A stretch of 64,000 nt of DNA from Corallium rubrum (GCA_964035015.1 OZ036016.1:5686714-5750713), one strand, 5' to 3'. Positions 1 to 15,651 are shown, numbered from the stretch's first letter. Notes: generated from the sequence alone by a model not told the origin. Program-made: numbers and translations.

Positions 1-1104
1 CATCAGTTCACAAGTTCCCAATGGTATCATCACCGTCCCATCGTATAATCGCAATTTTGCATCACTTTTGTACAGACTTGGATCACCATCTTGTACAATC
101 TTGCAATAATCTTTGTAACTTATAATGTTACAAGTAGAGCCACAATCCATTTGACACTGTACCAATTGCGGTGGTGCTCTTCCTTCACTTAGGCTTAGAG
201 TTGCATACCATTTCTCACCTTCCGTTCTTACTGTACCCACTGTTTGTTCCACTTGGTAGAGCGACTCTTCTGATGACTGTTCCGATATATCATCCATAAT
301 TATTTTAACATCTTTTGTCCCTGACTGCTTGTAGTCTCGGTTCTTGCAAACTTTTGCAAAGTGGTGCTTCTTGCTACAGTTATTGCATGTCACACCATAG
401 GCTGGGCATTGCTTCTTATCTCTCCTGTGCTTTCCACCACAGTACTTGCAGACCTCTTTATCTTTATCTATGGATCTTTCTCGCTTCATACTTAATTCAC
501 CCTTTTTCTTTGAACCAGAAAAATTCTTTTCTCTTCTTGTGTAATTCACTGAGTCGTGTTCACTGTTCATCGACTTCCATTGAGCGTTCGCAATTTCACT
601 ATTCCGACACATATCAATTGCCTTTTGGAGGTTCAGACTTGGTTCTCTCAACATTCTGGCTCTAGCACTGGTGTCTTTGGCTCCCAAAACCAAACGATCT
701 CTGATCAATTCATTTTCTAGTTGCCCAAACTTACACGTCGCTGCCATTTGCTTGAGCTTCGTAATATATTGATCAATGCTTTCACTTTGATCTTGAATAC
801 ATGTGTTAAACTTATATCTCTCGTATATCACATTTCTGGTCGGTTCAAAGTGTTTCTCAAGCGCATCTATGATCTTCGTAATGTCTTCTCGATCGCCTTC
901 GGCTATGTCAACATGTTGGTATATTCGGAAACACTCTCTTCCCATTACTGATAGAAGCGTTGCCATCCGTACTCCTTGACCTTTTTTATCGAGACCAGTC
1001 GCTATCTCATAATTCTCGTACTGTGATCTGAAGAAAGACCAGTTTTGTGCCAGATCGCCTTTCATCTCCATTGGCGCTGGAACAGGAAAATTATTCGTAG
1101 CCAT
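1..1104 (-). CDS. Ty3/gypsy-like retrotransposon gag-pol, 5' part (cut by window edge)
   Basis: Open frame on the minus strand from the ATG at 1104 to the window edge: 368 codons with no stop. The gag-like part (about residues 1-215) carries a QNWSFF-type start and a helical region. Two zinc knuckles follow: CKYCGGKHRRDKKQC (residues 219-233, a CX2CX3HX6C variant) and CNNCSKKHHFAKVC (240-253, a standard CX2CX4HX4C). A retropepsin-like segment begins near residue 316 with QMDCGSTCNII. The catalytic Asp would be D320, but the usual D-T/S-G triad reads D-C-G. This order (gag, paired knuckles, protease in one frame) is known for Ty3/gypsy elements of the Mag/CsRn1 type; the clade is my inference. 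RT, RNase H and integrase would lie outside the window. The frame is intact as far as it can be seen, so the copy may be young. Confidence 0.85.
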   Translation of the reverse strand, partial: MATNNFPVPAPMEMKGDLAQNWSFFRSQYENYEIATGLDKKGQGVRMATLLSVMGRECFRIYQHVDIAEGDREDITKIIDALEKHFEPTRNVIYERYKFNTCIQDQSESIDQYITKLKQMAATCKFGQLENELIRDRLVLGAKDTSARARMLREPSLNLQKAIDMCRNSEIANAQWKSMNSEHDSVNYTRREKNFSGSKKKGELSMKRERSIDKDKEVCKYCGGKHRRDKKQCPAYGVTCNNCSKKHHFAKVCKNRDYKQSGTKDVKIIMDDISEQSSEESLYQVEQTVGTVRTEGEKWYATLSLSEGRAPPQLVQCQMDCGSTCNIISYKDYCKIVQDGDPSLYKSDAKLRLYDGTVMIPLGTCELM

Positions 1105-1267
1105 TCCAATCCGTTTCAATCCTCGCTATTCGATAATCATCCAGGTTTTTCTAATCGTCAGCCACCAAACTGAATGTCTTATCTTTTCAATTGTGTGCTT
1201 AGGTTCGTGGTTCGTATCTCCAAGGCTTTTCTTTTATACTTGATATTACGAGCTAAACCTGACACCA

Positions 1268-1430
1268 TGTTATGACACCATATTGCATTATATGAAGAAC
1301 AACTTTATTGATAATGTTAGCTGACTATTTATACATTACTTATATCCGAGTAGGAGACTGGGTCCAGTAACAGAGGGGGCTTATATTGGCCCGCCGTTGA
1401 CACACCTCTCACTACGCCCATCCGCGCCCA
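1268..1430 (-). mobile_element. 5' LTR and primer-binding site of the gypsy-like element
   Basis: Read on the minus strand, a TATA-like box (TATAAATA, about 1327-1334) is followed by an AATAAA signal (about 1306-1311). A TGT...ACA-style LTR end lies at 1268. Directly downstream, TGGTGTCAGG (1258-1267) fits a tRNA primer-binding site, and the gag ATG at 1104 follows after a ~150-bp leader. The outer LTR edge near 1400-1430 is approximate because the second LTR is outside the window. It lies only ~70 bp from the TDH start codon, in divergent orientation. Confidence 0.6.
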
Positions 1431-1501
1431 CACCCCCGACGCTAATTAATTAACTTTGGCAAATTTACGAGAATCTAAAAGGAGGTTTTATCAAAGGAAA
1501 A

Positions 1502-5200
<3,699 letters not shown>

Positions 5201-6347
5201 AATGGTGCAGACAACCTGGCAATAATCCAGCAAAGTCATACGTAATAAAATTTATAATTACTAATAAGGAAAAAAAAAGTCTTATGTTTCTGGTCAGCAC
5301 ACGCCTCATCCTTTTTCTTGCGTGTTGATTTTTTTAACATTTTAAATATTAATTGACTACAAATATTTGATTGGTCTATTCTCAACCAATGTTTCATATG
5401 AAAACTGCTGGTATGTTTGCGGGCACTGATTGAAGGCTGCATATTTCAATCATGTGTTCATGCCACATGTTCAGTATACCATGTGACGAGTATATTAAAA
5501 GAATACTCAACATGTTTCAGATGTCTGCTCAATCAAGGTTTGCCTTGGGGGGGAAAAAGCCAAAAAAACAAAAACAAACCCACTTCACCGTGTCGATTTT
5601 GGGCATGTGCCCTGACCAGAATACTTTTTCTTTGGCCTAAGGCTACATATAGGTAGAGAATGTATTTTTAATATTTACTTTGAACTTGTATTGTTAAATG
5701 TATGTACAATAAATTTAACACTAAAATATCCATCTGAAATTACATGTACTGTATATATTTAATACACTGCACAGTCAATTTGTAGAAACATTTTCTACAT
5801 ATCTGTAAGTAGTTTATAATAAAGTACTGTAAACATCCACAGTTTGGCAAAGGAAGCATTTTTGCACTGCGACATTCCTGTCCAATATGTCAGTCAATAC
5901 AGTTGTTGGCACCTAAGTGTGTACACCACCAACGTCAAAGTTAAATGTTTACCTTGGAAAGGTATTTAGGTTTTCATTCAATATATTCGAACCAATACAT
6001 TATTGTCACATGAATGTGCCCTTAGCCAATCACATCTCACCAATCCCACAGTGTTGATTTCAAAACAGTTAACTTTGACTTAAATTTAGAACATGTTTTG
6101 ACGGGTGGTGTACACGCTTAGGTGCCAACCACTGTACAGTATCTGACCAAGGCTTATAACCCAATGTCTTGGCCTGCAATTCTCAGGGCTGTGATATTTA
6201 CATGCTGTTTTTTCAGTAATAAATTAAGAACTTCACTGTGGACCAGAACATAATACTTTATCTTGTGCAATATTACCTGTCAAGTGAAGTTCACTGTACC
6301 GTAAGGTGATTGTACTGTACATGGTCTCTCGATGCTACAGAGTCAGT
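5201..6347. other. Convergent intergenic region TDH/IFT52
   Basis: It holds the TDH 3' UTR and poly(A) signal (AATAAA 5244-5249) and a MITE at 5895-6137. No coding exon was recognised; short frames here lack splice support or homology. Confidence 0.6.
5895..6137. mobile_element. MITE with ~30-bp terminal inverted repeats
   Basis: The left end GTTGGCACCTAAGTGTGTAC is matched by the complementary right end (…GTGTACACGCTTAGGTGCCAAC). The arms also share the AACTTTGAC/GTCAAAGTT stretch further in. About 240 bp, non-coding. Confidence 0.75.
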
Positions 6348-9300
6348 TTATGATCCTGAAAGAACATCATTTGGCTCCTAGTAAATAACATATAAAAAAC
6401 AATTTAGAGAAGAAGAGAGAGAAGAAAAGTGAAGGGAAGAGAAAAAAGAGGAAGGTGGAGGAAGGGAAGGAGAGGAGGGAAGAGAGGAGAGGGGGAGAAA
6501 AGAGAAGGGGAGGGGAGAGAAGAGAAGAGAAGAGAAGAGAAGAGAAGAGAAGAGAAGAGAGGAGAGGAGAAGGGGAGGGAAGAGAAGAGGAGAGAAGGGA
6601 AGAGTCTGAAGAGCAGAAAGGAGTAGGGCAGAGAGGAGAGGAGAAGAGGGCAGGGCTTCAAATTTGAATTTTTCAGCAGTATCCAACGGGATACTAGCAA
6701 CTTAAAATCTGGTATCCACCCAGAAAATCTAGTATCCCACATTTGGATAGTAAATTATTTTTGTATTGTGACCAGTATACAAACAGTGCAGCTCCGCTGA
6801 TTGATTTGAAATAATTGAAACCATTTACTAAATATTATATTTACAATTAAATGCATCTCACTCAAGTATCATGTTTACAATGGAATACATACAATAACAT
6901 TCCTCTTGTAGAGTTGTTGTTTGGCTAGTAGATAAACACTTCTTATTTTGAATTTCGAAGCGTCCAGAAATATCAGTCGTGGACAGAATTTTTTTCAGTA
7001 TCCCTCGGGATACTGAGCTTGTGATTTCCAGTATCCATATTTAAAATCTGGTATCGCCGGAATATCGGGATACCGCAAATTTGAAGCCCTGCCCTGAGGG
7101 GGAGGAAAGGAGAAGAGAAGAAAAGAATAAAGGATGGAAGGAAGAAAGAATGGATCTAAGAAGAAGAGAAAAGAAAAGACAAACCTGATTTAGTTTCTTG
7201 AACTCTGCAACTTGGGCAAATATGTATTCCACAATGTGCTTAGCATCTCTCGCATCAGCTGGTAACTTGTTACTAACACCAAGAATATCACCACACTCTC
7301 GAACAAAATACTCCATGTCATCATCACCACCTAAAAATACGTAAAAAGAAAAAAAATATTTTATGTGACCTTGTTTTTTCAGACATGGTTATATAAATAC
7401 ATTTAACAGTTATTATATAACAGTTCATACAGCAAAAACTGAGAAAATTCCAACCTGAAAATCTTTATCCTAACAGACTTACATTTATTGGTAACTTGGG
7501 CAATTCGAACTCTTTCTGATGAAAAGTGATCATCCAAGTCAAACAACTCCAAAGGAGGTCCAGGAAGCTCGCGAAATGTGGGAGGAAACACCTAAAATGT
7601 AAAATAGACTCCTATCTATATTCTGTTTCAGCAGTACAATATATCAAAGCTGTCCTTACTATATTTTGATTGTTGTTTCAACACTGCCTACACAGCACAC
7701 TGCTTTGATTAAAATGTAAAATAATTGTTCTAAATAACAGTGTCAGTCATCCTTATTCCTAGGAATTCAAAACAGAGTTCAAACTGCAATAAGATTCATC
7801 ATTTTCCTCTGAAAATTAGATCATTTTATACAAAGCATGACTTGGTGACTCGTTTCCTTTGATGATCATGTCTTTTTGTATATAACTTATATTAAAATTG
7901 TCTTACCGCTGGTTGTAATGGTGGAAGAGGGGTTTCAAACTGTGGAGGAATAAGTTGTAGTGGTTCATGTTTAACATGTAGTTCATCGTAAGATCTTAGG
8001 ACTTCAGGTACAATGGCTGTATCAAGCTTAAATAGATCCTTCTCAAACATTTTGGAAAAGTCAGTTGGAATCTAAAATAGAAGCATGTGGATTAAATTAC
8101 ATACACTACACTGTACTGTTCTATACTATACACTATACTATACTATACTATATTATACTATACTATACTATACTATACTATACTATACTATACTATACTA
8201 TACTATACTATACTATACTATACTATACTATACTATACTATACTATACTATACTGTACTGTACGGTACTGTGTCATACTGTACTGTACTGTAGTGTACTG
8301 TAACTGTACTGACACTGCACTAATGTATTGTATTATACTGGACTGACACTGTACTAGTCTGACACTGTACTGTACTTCACTGTTAGTTCATACCTCTTCA
8401 CCTTCTTGTAAACAAACTTTCAATCTTTCTGCCAGTTTAGAAGTATCAGGAACAAAGTGATAGTCAGAAATCTTAAAAAAAACAAAAACCCACATAATAA
8501 GTGCATACAAAAGCAAACATAAAACACAAACTTAAGTACAGAAAAACGAGGCAACATCTTGAGCTTCTGAAAATCTGTAATTTGGACATTCAGAATCTAT
8601 ATAATTTAACTAATAAAAGTATTTTTTTGAAAAGTTCCAGGGGGTATTTTTAGACAGTACACAGGCTTGGCAATTGATTTTCCAAGAGGAAATTTCGTAC
8701 ACAAACTATTAGATATTAGCTAACCTCTGGATCCTCTGCATCAATACTGTTTAATCTAATTTCATTTGTTGTAAGCCATTGGAAAATTACACTCTAAAAA
8801 GCAGAAAATGATGATCAGTAAAATAATTATTTTTAATTTTTTTTTGTAAATCAATTAAAACCAACCTGAAGTTTGCTGTTTTCTTCTTTGTCAAAATATT
8901 GGTCACTGAACATGTGAACAGAGCCAATCACAGCTAGCTTACCCTGACCATGCTAAACAAAGATAAAAAAAGAATCCTCAGACATCCTAAGCAGCAATGG
9001 ATCATTACGGGTCCGGTAACTCTTTCCTGTCCAAACTGGTCTTTAGTATTTTATTCTGGCTGACGCCAGTTGATTTTATTCACCTCTAGGGAAGCCCTTG
9101 AACAGGAATGAGTTAAGGAATTTTTTGGCTGGTTCAGGTTAGAGGTGAGCCGATCATCGGCAAAACATCGGCAGAGCCAATTAACGGCTAGTTTTTCTCA
9201 CAATCGGATCCTCGTATTTCTGCTCTCTCGTCCTCGTTTATCATTGTTTGGCATTTTTGCGCTTGTTGAGTTGTTGGTACAAAAATATTTTAAATAAAGG

Positions 9301-12300
9301 AATTTGACTGTTTTCTGTTTGTTTTGTTGCGCTCAAAACACAAGAATTGGCTTGATGACTTCCTCTCATTGCAAAACGTGAGATGAATAAAACGACAAAA
9401 TGGGAACACTGAGCATCAGGTTAGCAAACATCGGGTTTGCCGATTAATCGGCCGATGGTGGGGATATAGCGGCTCTAAACAATTGGTATCAGCAATCGGC
9501 TTTTTTTTAACATTGGCTCACCTCTAGTTCAGACAAGAAATGGGTTAACATAGGTTTACAGTACAGTACCTTGGTGTGAAATGCACATATAGGTCTGTTA
9601 ACCGGTAAAGACACAGTACCACTGGACAGCACTGGTATCGCTGGTTTAACCACATTGACAGTAGCTCCAAATGGGTAGACAAAGCTAAGAGACCTAGAAG
9701 AAAAAATCAACCACAGCTGATAACACAATTATGGCTCCTATTCCTTGATGAAACTAGTTTATTAAATTAACTGGGGAAAGCATCATTGGTGTTGATTTTG
9801 CAGAAGGGAAAGTATCATTGGTATTGATTTTGCAAAGGAAAAAAAGAACTGTATAAGCTGACCAGAAAAACCATTGAGGCACAGGTGAAAACCAAGTCTA
9901 CTCACAATCAAGCTAAGGTCACCCATCCAAGTTGTACTAACCCCATTATTAACTTTTTCCTGTCCAAATTGGTCTTTAGCATTTTATTCTGGCTAGTGAC
10001 TAATACCAGACAATTTTATTCACCTCTGGGGAAGCCCTCAGACAGGAACAAGTTAAACCAAGCTTTAGTTCAGAGGTACTGTAAGGCAACACACTAAGAG
10101 GTTGTGCCACCCATGCCTGCCTGAAGAGCAGGGCCAGAGCTAGGGTAGGGTGTGGGGTGTGTGACACCCCCCCCCCCCCCCCCAAGAACTGCTTTATTTG
10201 CTCTATAGTCGGCAGACAAGACGTTTCAGTCGGCAGTCTGCACCCGCCAACGGCCAGACTCGGCGAGTACGAATACTGATGAGTGATGATTATGTGGCAG
10301 CCGGCAAAATTGAGCGTACAACCCCCCCTGCAAAATTTTCTGAGGATGGCCCTGCTGAAGAGTGGTGCATTGTTTCAAATACTGTATTACATTTAATAAT
10401 ACATAACGCATAATACATACTGGGCAGTAGTGGTGACCTCATTTTCCATGTCTCCAGGAACCTGTTTGCCAGCTGCATGATTAATTTCTCTTCAAAATTG
10501 AGCAAAAGAAATGGATTAGTTTTATAGAGAAAGAAACAAGAGATCATGAAAAGAAAAACATGTTCATAATTATTATAACTTTACCTGTTTAATACTCCAT
10601 TAGAAATAAGAACTTCTTTTGGGTGAAAATACTTATAATAAGCAGTTCTTACAACAGCATCTAAAAAAATTAAATTAATTTTAAATTAAATCAATTTTAA
10701 ATTAAATTTAATTAATTTTAAATTAAATTAAATCTAATTAAATTAATTTTAAATTAAATCAATTTTAAATTAAATTAAATTTAATTATATCAATTTTAAA
10801 TTAAATTAAATCTAATTAAATTAATTTTAAAATAAATCAATTTCAAATAAAACTAAATCTAATTAAATTAAATTTAAATTAAATCAATTTCAAATAAATT
10901 AATTTTAAATTAAATTAATTTTAAATTAAATTAATTTTAAATTAAATTAATTTTAAATTAAATTAGTTTTAAATTAAATTAATTTTAAATTAAAATACAA
11001 TTGAAAGGGGTTGGATTTTGGTGGCCTAGTGAAAAGAGTTCATTACTAGTTTTCTAATTAATATTACAAAATTATTAACTCACCATTATTCACCATTATC
11101 CCATAGTCTTCCAAAAGAAAGTTGATGTTCGTATTAAATCGACTTTCTCCTCCTTCACCAAGCAAAACCAAGATGTTACCACCCTTTTCAAGGTAACTTT
11201 TTATTGCTTCAAACTGAAATTTTTAACAATGGAAAATCATTCATAGCTATACTAAAATAATATAATTGTAGCAAAGAGGGAGGTATTTCATCATCATTTT
11301 CATTGTAATTATTTTTCTCATTTCATTTGTTTTTCATCTCCTTTTTTTCTTTTTTAATCTTTTTTTTTACATTTATGTTACATGTACATAATTTATATTT
11401 CAATCAAAGATTCAAACCCACCTCACTAGCAGATATCTTCTCTCTTGGTCCAGCTAGGATAAATAGCTTTGCGTACATAAGCCTATCCAAGGTAATATCA
11501 TCCTTATTTCTAAGAACAAACATAAAATAAAACATGAATACACAATAATTATATATACCACAACATACACTCTCTAATAGCATTTCTTCCCTTCCAAACT
11601 TACATGACAACTTTCCAGTTTGTCCTGAGTTTGCGAACCAAAGATTTAAAACCATTTGTAGGAGAAAATAATTCTTTTTTTGAAGCATTGAAAACTATTG
11701 TATTACTTTGAGAACTGTCATCTAAAGCCTAAAACAGAATTTATAGTTTAGGTGACATGCAGTATAATTTATTTCTGAATTATCAATACTTTTGTCTATA
11801 AAATAGGTTGCATCTTTTTCATGCTGAGTAGTGCTGTGTCCAGAGATAATTTGGGCACACTGGTCAGGAGAAAATTTGTGACAATATTTGAGCATCAAAG
11901 GCACAAAAAGCCTCTAGGAGAGGTCCAGATCCCTCCAAAAAATTTGAAATGCAGAGTTCAAGTGCCATTTCCTGCATTCTAAAGGGTGGTTTTCAACATT
12001 TTGAAGAGTAATTTATGATTCTTTGGCCATCTAACTAGTTTGTGTGCCCAAACCAGTGTACATACCAGCATCTCAACCCCAACCCCCTGGAGACAACCTT
12101 GATTGGTCATTTGCCATGTTTATACCAAGCTATGCAAACACAGTTGTACTGTCAGGATATATTTCTTAGTCTTACGAATTTGAAAGTAATTTCTTACTTG
12201 CCTACAGCAATTTACACAAACTTTCAAATTCTTCAAACTCATCTTGTTGTTTGCATCTGGAGACAGCCATTTTCTATTTTAATTTTTTTATATAAATATA

Positions 12301-12810
12301 TTTAACATTTGTTCTGTAGCATACTCTTTGACTTTTAGAGCGACAAAAAAACCCAAACCTTTAAAATAAAAGCTTTGGAAATGAGCAAATTTTTCCCGCG
12401 TCTACAAATATGAATGCCATTTCGTGATATAAATAAATTAAAAAAAAAAAATGAAATTAAACTTACAAAAAGAACAAAACAGAAAATACAACATCTTAAC
12501 TATTGCAGTATCCCTAGGGTTTCAAAAATCAGCATAAAACAAGTAAAAAACGTCTTTTTTAAGCTATTTATTTAGCAGCAATACAGAAGAAACTAAAATG
12601 TTTACTTCGACATGGCAACAAGCAAACTTATTTTTTAATGACAAATAATTCAATTCAAACAACTTGCTGACGCTTATTTAAAGACTGAGACACTCAGAAC
12701 ATTATAAAAGCTATCTAGTGTTGTTAAAGAAGAGTCTTAGTTGTTTAAAATAAACTAGAAAACAAGATATTTAACAATACCTGTTCACCGTTCATTGTTC
12801 CCGGAGCCAT
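6348..12810 (-). CDS. IFT52: Intraflagellar transport protein 52
   Basis: Fourteen exons on the minus strand: 12810-12781, 11728-11604, 11509-11422, 11213-11084, 10660-10585, 10489-10421, 9693-9570, 8952-8866, 8793-8725, 8471-8394, 8071-7907, 7591-7483, 7330-7185, 6377-6348; 441 aa (vertebrate IFT52 ~437). It is a core subunit of the IFT-B complex, needed for building cilia. Diagnostic stretches are VFNASKKELFSPTNGFKSL, LFILAGPREKISASE, VLLGEGGESRFNTNINFLL (the N-terminal GIFT domain), SFVYPFGATVNVVKPAIPVL, VIGSVHMFSDQYFDKEEN, VKHEPLQLIPPQFETPLPPL, PLELFDLDDHFSSERVRIAQ and a final EYIFAQVAEFKKLNQ. All junctions are GT-AG and in phase. The last exon (only EPNDVLSGS) is the weakest call: it has a good acceptor and stop but no strong homology. 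Introns contain several MITEs, a (TATAC)n block and an AT-rich satellite. Confidence 0.95.
6405..6650 (+). repeat. GA-rich microsatellite (AGAGA)n in IFT52 last intron
   Basis: Purine-only tract of GAGAA/GGGA units. Its translations are low-complexity artefacts. Confidence 0.9.
6651..7091. mobile_element. hAT-like MITE in IFT52 last intron
   Basis: The termini CAGGGCTTCAAATTTG and CAAATTTGAAGCCCTG are perfect inverted repeats. Inner parts repeat CAGTATCC/GGGATACT. CAGGG-type ends fit the hAT superfamily. No transposase; ~440 bp. Confidence 0.75.
8117..8265 (+). repeat. (TATAC)n microsatellite in IFT52 intron 10
   Basis: About 28 near-perfect TACTA pentamers, decaying into TACTG units on the right. 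Confidence 0.95.
8985..9120. repeat. Dispersed ~112-bp repeat family member (GTCTTTAGTATTTTATTCTGG type)
   Basis: Carries the family markers TTAGTATTTTATTCTGGC, GATTTTATTCACCTCT and a terminal AGGAATGAGTTAA. Other copies lie at 9950-10056, 13080-13290 and 49333-49776. Confidence 0.7.
9141..9526. mobile_element. MITE with TAGAGGTGAGCC ends in IFT52 intron 7
   Basis: The left end TAGAGGTGAGCCGAT and right end ATTGGCTCACCTCTA are inverted. A GTTCAG motif flanks both sides, a possible partial target duplication. The interior is rich in CATCGG/CCGATG. Probably a non-autonomous hAT-type element. Confidence 0.65.
9880..9945 (-). mobile_element. Decayed 5S-like SINE fragment
   Basis: Read on the minus strand, GGGGTTAGTACAACTTGGAT and GGGTGACC match the 5S-like block of the SINEs at 20561-20771 and 61075-61292, with small insertions. 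Confidence 0.6.
9950..10056. repeat. Dispersed ~112-bp repeat family member
   Basis: Shares TAACTTTTTCCTGTCC, GGTCTTTAGCATTTTATTCT and GATTTTATTCACCTCTGG with the 8985 and 49333 copies. Confidence 0.65.
10129..10356. mobile_element. Short hAT-like MITE with an internal poly-C run
   Basis: CAGGGCCAGAGCTAGG at the left and …GATGGCCCTG at the right form imperfect inverted ends. A run of about 17 C residues lies near 10167-10183, and the interior is rich in CGGCAG/CGGC. Confidence 0.55.
10664..11000. repeat. AT-only tandem repeat (AATTAATTTTAAATTAA units) in IFT52 intron 4
   Basis: The tract is almost entirely A and T, made of TTAATTTTAAATTAAA-type units of roughly 18-20 bp, more regular towards the right end. 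Confidence 0.9.
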
Positions 12811-14580
12811 GTTTGGGTCGAAAGCTGGAGCTACGAGCGTTTCCGATTACGTCCCGAACACACAACGACAATACATATTGCCATTTAATTGCATAGGAAC
12901 CCCAAGCTCAAATATTTCTGTAAAAATTCGAGCAAAAAAACGTAATAGAATATTTATTTATTTATTTATTTATTTAGCGTTAAACAGAGTAAAAAGTACT
13001 TTAAGAAAGTGAAAAATACATGTACACACAATCATACCTCTTTTGAATAATATGCCATAAAAACAGACGATTTTTTTCGCCCTTAGACATCCTAGGCAGC
13101 AATGGGTTAAAAATAAGACGACTTTATTCATGAACTTAATTGTTTGCCTATTGTAGCTCTAACTCACTCCTCAGACACAATTAACATTTTGAAGCCTGAA
13201 GACGAGTCTTAGTATTTTATTTTGGCTAACGCCAGACGATTTTATTCAGCACAGGGAGAGCCTGAGAGGTCCATGCAGGCCTCAAAGTGTTAAATACTGA
13301 AGACAAATTCAGACAGAAAAGAGTTTGACAAAGTAAAAAAATAAAAGGGTTGTTTTTGGAATGGGATAAGATTATAATTTGAAGGGATTATTGCATGAAT
13401 AGCCATGCCATTTTAATATGATACCTTTGTTTACGTTTCTGATAACAAGATATTAAAATTTTAGTAATACAAAACCTTGGACTAGAGTCATATTTCCATA
13501 CCAGCACGAAATGATTATTTTAGTCAGGTTGTAATAACTGGTGTGTCTTGGTTTGACTTCGAGCAGACGAAAGTTCCTGCCAACTAGCCGAAACGATTGG
13601 TCCATTATCAATTAGTTCAAATCCAAAGGTATAGTCTATTTTAATATTATGGCTGGGTATCTCAGTCGTTCATTATACCAGAAGGCTGCCAGTGTAAAAG
13701 AAAGTATAAAGGTTATGAATGTCATCATGTTATAGGCAACTTTTTAAGTAGTAACAAAAAAGATTGAGACATTTTCTCACTTTTACGTTAACTACAGGCA
13801 TTTAACCAGAACAGAGTACTGTACAATTGTATTTTGAAAAATTCCTCAAATCAAAATAGTTTATTTACCGTCGCTATGTAATTAAGTGAGTGATAGGTAT
13901 AAAGTATGTTAGCTTCATCGCCTTATCTCATAAGAAATCTAGTCACTACTTCAACGATCGAAAAAACAATGTTGCACATTGCTGTAGCTTCGACGCAATT
14001 CACGCACAGTCAAAAATAAAACGTTGGCCTTGTGACAAAATTTATTTAAAATTGACATCGCGATTTAATACATGAAGAAAATCTCAGTTCAGATTGACAT
14101 TTCAGCTTTGGTTGAAAAATGAAAAGTTCAAAGAGAAAGTGTAGCGATCTGTGATTGTCAGTGTACAGCAAGGGCACAGTGGCATTGTATTTGCACGCAG
14201 TTCTGAATAAGTTATGTACTTTTAACAGTACAATTCTTTTCATTTCAATGTTCGTGATTTCAATCGTTAATTATTCATACTTGTGTCAATTACCATATGA
14301 TTCTAATTGCAACCAAAATACGCGCGAATTGGGACAATCCAACTGAATTCAATCCAACGCACGCAAATTATATTCAACAATTCTAAGAATCCCAGCGGGC
14401 GGATCTGCGGCTGCGCACTCCAATTCACCCCAAAATTAAGGTATTTACCGTCGCTATGTAACGACACCGTATGATACGCCATCAATGAGTGCAGTTCGCT
14501 AGTTTTATCTGATATATAAATTAGCGCTCGAGCTCACTTCATTTTATGCTTGTGAATTTGTATTTATTTTTAGTCATGTG
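12811..14580. other. Intergenic region between divergent IFT52 and ANKRD66-like genes
   Basis: It must hold both promoters. A short (TTTA)n run lies at 12953-12975 and a dispersed repeat at 13080-13290. Two nearly identical 18-bp segments ATTTACCGTCGCTATGTAA (13864 and 14443) stand out. I saw no RFX X-box and no further exon. Confidence 0.5.
13080..13290. repeat. Dispersed ~112-bp repeat family members
   Basis: Contains the markers GGCAGCAATGGGTTAAA and CTTAGTATTTTATTTTGGC plus GATTTTATTCAGC, as in the copies at 8985 and 49333. Confidence 0.6.
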
Positions 14581-14734
14581 ATGTCAGAACTTGTCCTGCA
14601 TGAAGCTGCGGCCAGCGGTGATTACCATGAGCTCGAGAGCTTATTAATGATGGGTAGAATTGACGTGAACTTCAAGGATGAAGAATTTGGTGGAAGAACT
14701 GCCCTACACTGGGCCGCTGCAAGAGGTACGGTGC

Positions 14735-14809
<75 letters not shown>

Positions 14810-15651
14810 GGAATGACATTTTTCATCTTAAACCCTTCCTTCACGTTTCATCTTCTCATCAGGCAATGCAAGCTGTATCAAACTTCTCTTGGAGTACAAA
14901 GCTGATCCAACCACCAGAATGTCAGGGGGGTGGACCCCAGCCCATTGTGCTGCAGAAGACGGAAAGCTCAACTCATTACGTACATTATTCGAGCATGGGG
15001 CACCTCTGTGCCTTGCTGAAAACACAGGGGACACTCCCAAACGACTGGCAGAAATATACGGCCACAAAGAATGTGCAGATTTTCTTGCCAGGTGAGATAG
15101 TACGAAAAAAGATAGCTAAGAGAAATATTTTATGAAAACTTACTACCTCCCTTCCTTCCCCTCTTTCTTCCTTCCTTTCTTCCGTCCGTCCGTCCGTCCG
15201 TCCGTCCGTCCGTCCGTCCGTCCGTCCGTCCTTCCTTCCTTCCTTCCTTCCTTCCTTCCTTCCTTCCTTCCTTCCTTCCTTCCTTCCTTCCTTCCTTCCT
15301 TCCTTCCTTCCTTCCTTCCTTCGTAAAAAAACTAAGTGCCGTGGTGCCGTGTCGAAAATTCACCGAAACTGCAAAGATGGATAAAATGGAATACCGTACC
15401 GAAGCTGCAAAATTACCGAAATACCGTACGAAAACCACCACGATACCGAAAATACCAATGTCACTCTTGTCTCGTCAGAGTAGTTCAGGATTTTCAGCCA
15501 CTCAGAAGCAAATCGTTTAACTTATATTTCTAATTCTTGGGATTGTTTTAGCATTGAGGAAACAGTGGAGCAAAGGAAACTCTTCATAAAAGACACCATT
15601 CTGAACGAAGGACGAAAAATAAGTCAGAGAAAGAGTTCCAAGGAGAGTTAG
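14581..15651 (+). CDS. ANKRD66: Ankyrin repeat protein, ANKRD66-like
   Basis: Three exons, 14581-14725, 14863-15091 and 15552-15651, GT-AG and in phase; 157 aa. It consists of about four ankyrin repeats: LHEAAASGDYHELESLL, GRTALHWAAARG, NASCIKLLLEYKAD, GGWTPAHCAAEDGKLNSLRT and GDTPKRLAEIYGHKECADFL. A basic Ser/Lys-rich tail (RKISQRKSSKES) follows. The WTPAH.AAE.G.LN.LR and GDTPKR.A.IYG.K.C motifs and order match ANKRD66, a small vertebrate protein with no well-established function; orthology is my inference. The ATG at 14581 is chosen because the ATG at 14576 is followed at once by TGA. Intron 1 holds a (TA)n tract and intron 2 a (CCGT)n(TTCC)n tract. A candidate AATAAA is at 16013-16018. Confidence 0.85.
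14737..14803 (+). repeat. (TA)n microsatellite in intron 1 of the ankyrin gene
   Basis: About 33 uninterrupted TA units starting 12 bp after the splice donor, so variation in length could affect splicing. Confidence 0.95.
15180..15322 (+). repeat. (CCGT)n then (TTCC)n compound microsatellite in intron 2
   Basis: About 12 CCGT units pass directly into about 22 TTCC units. The change from CCGT to TTCC is abrupt. Confidence 0.95.
15335..15470. mobile_element. CGGTAT-rich MITE fragment
   Basis: Repeated ACCGTACCGAAG, TACCGAAATACCGT and CGATACCGAAAATACC units. A related block in the opposite orientation lies at 45340-45530, so this is a dispersed element. Confidence 0.6.
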
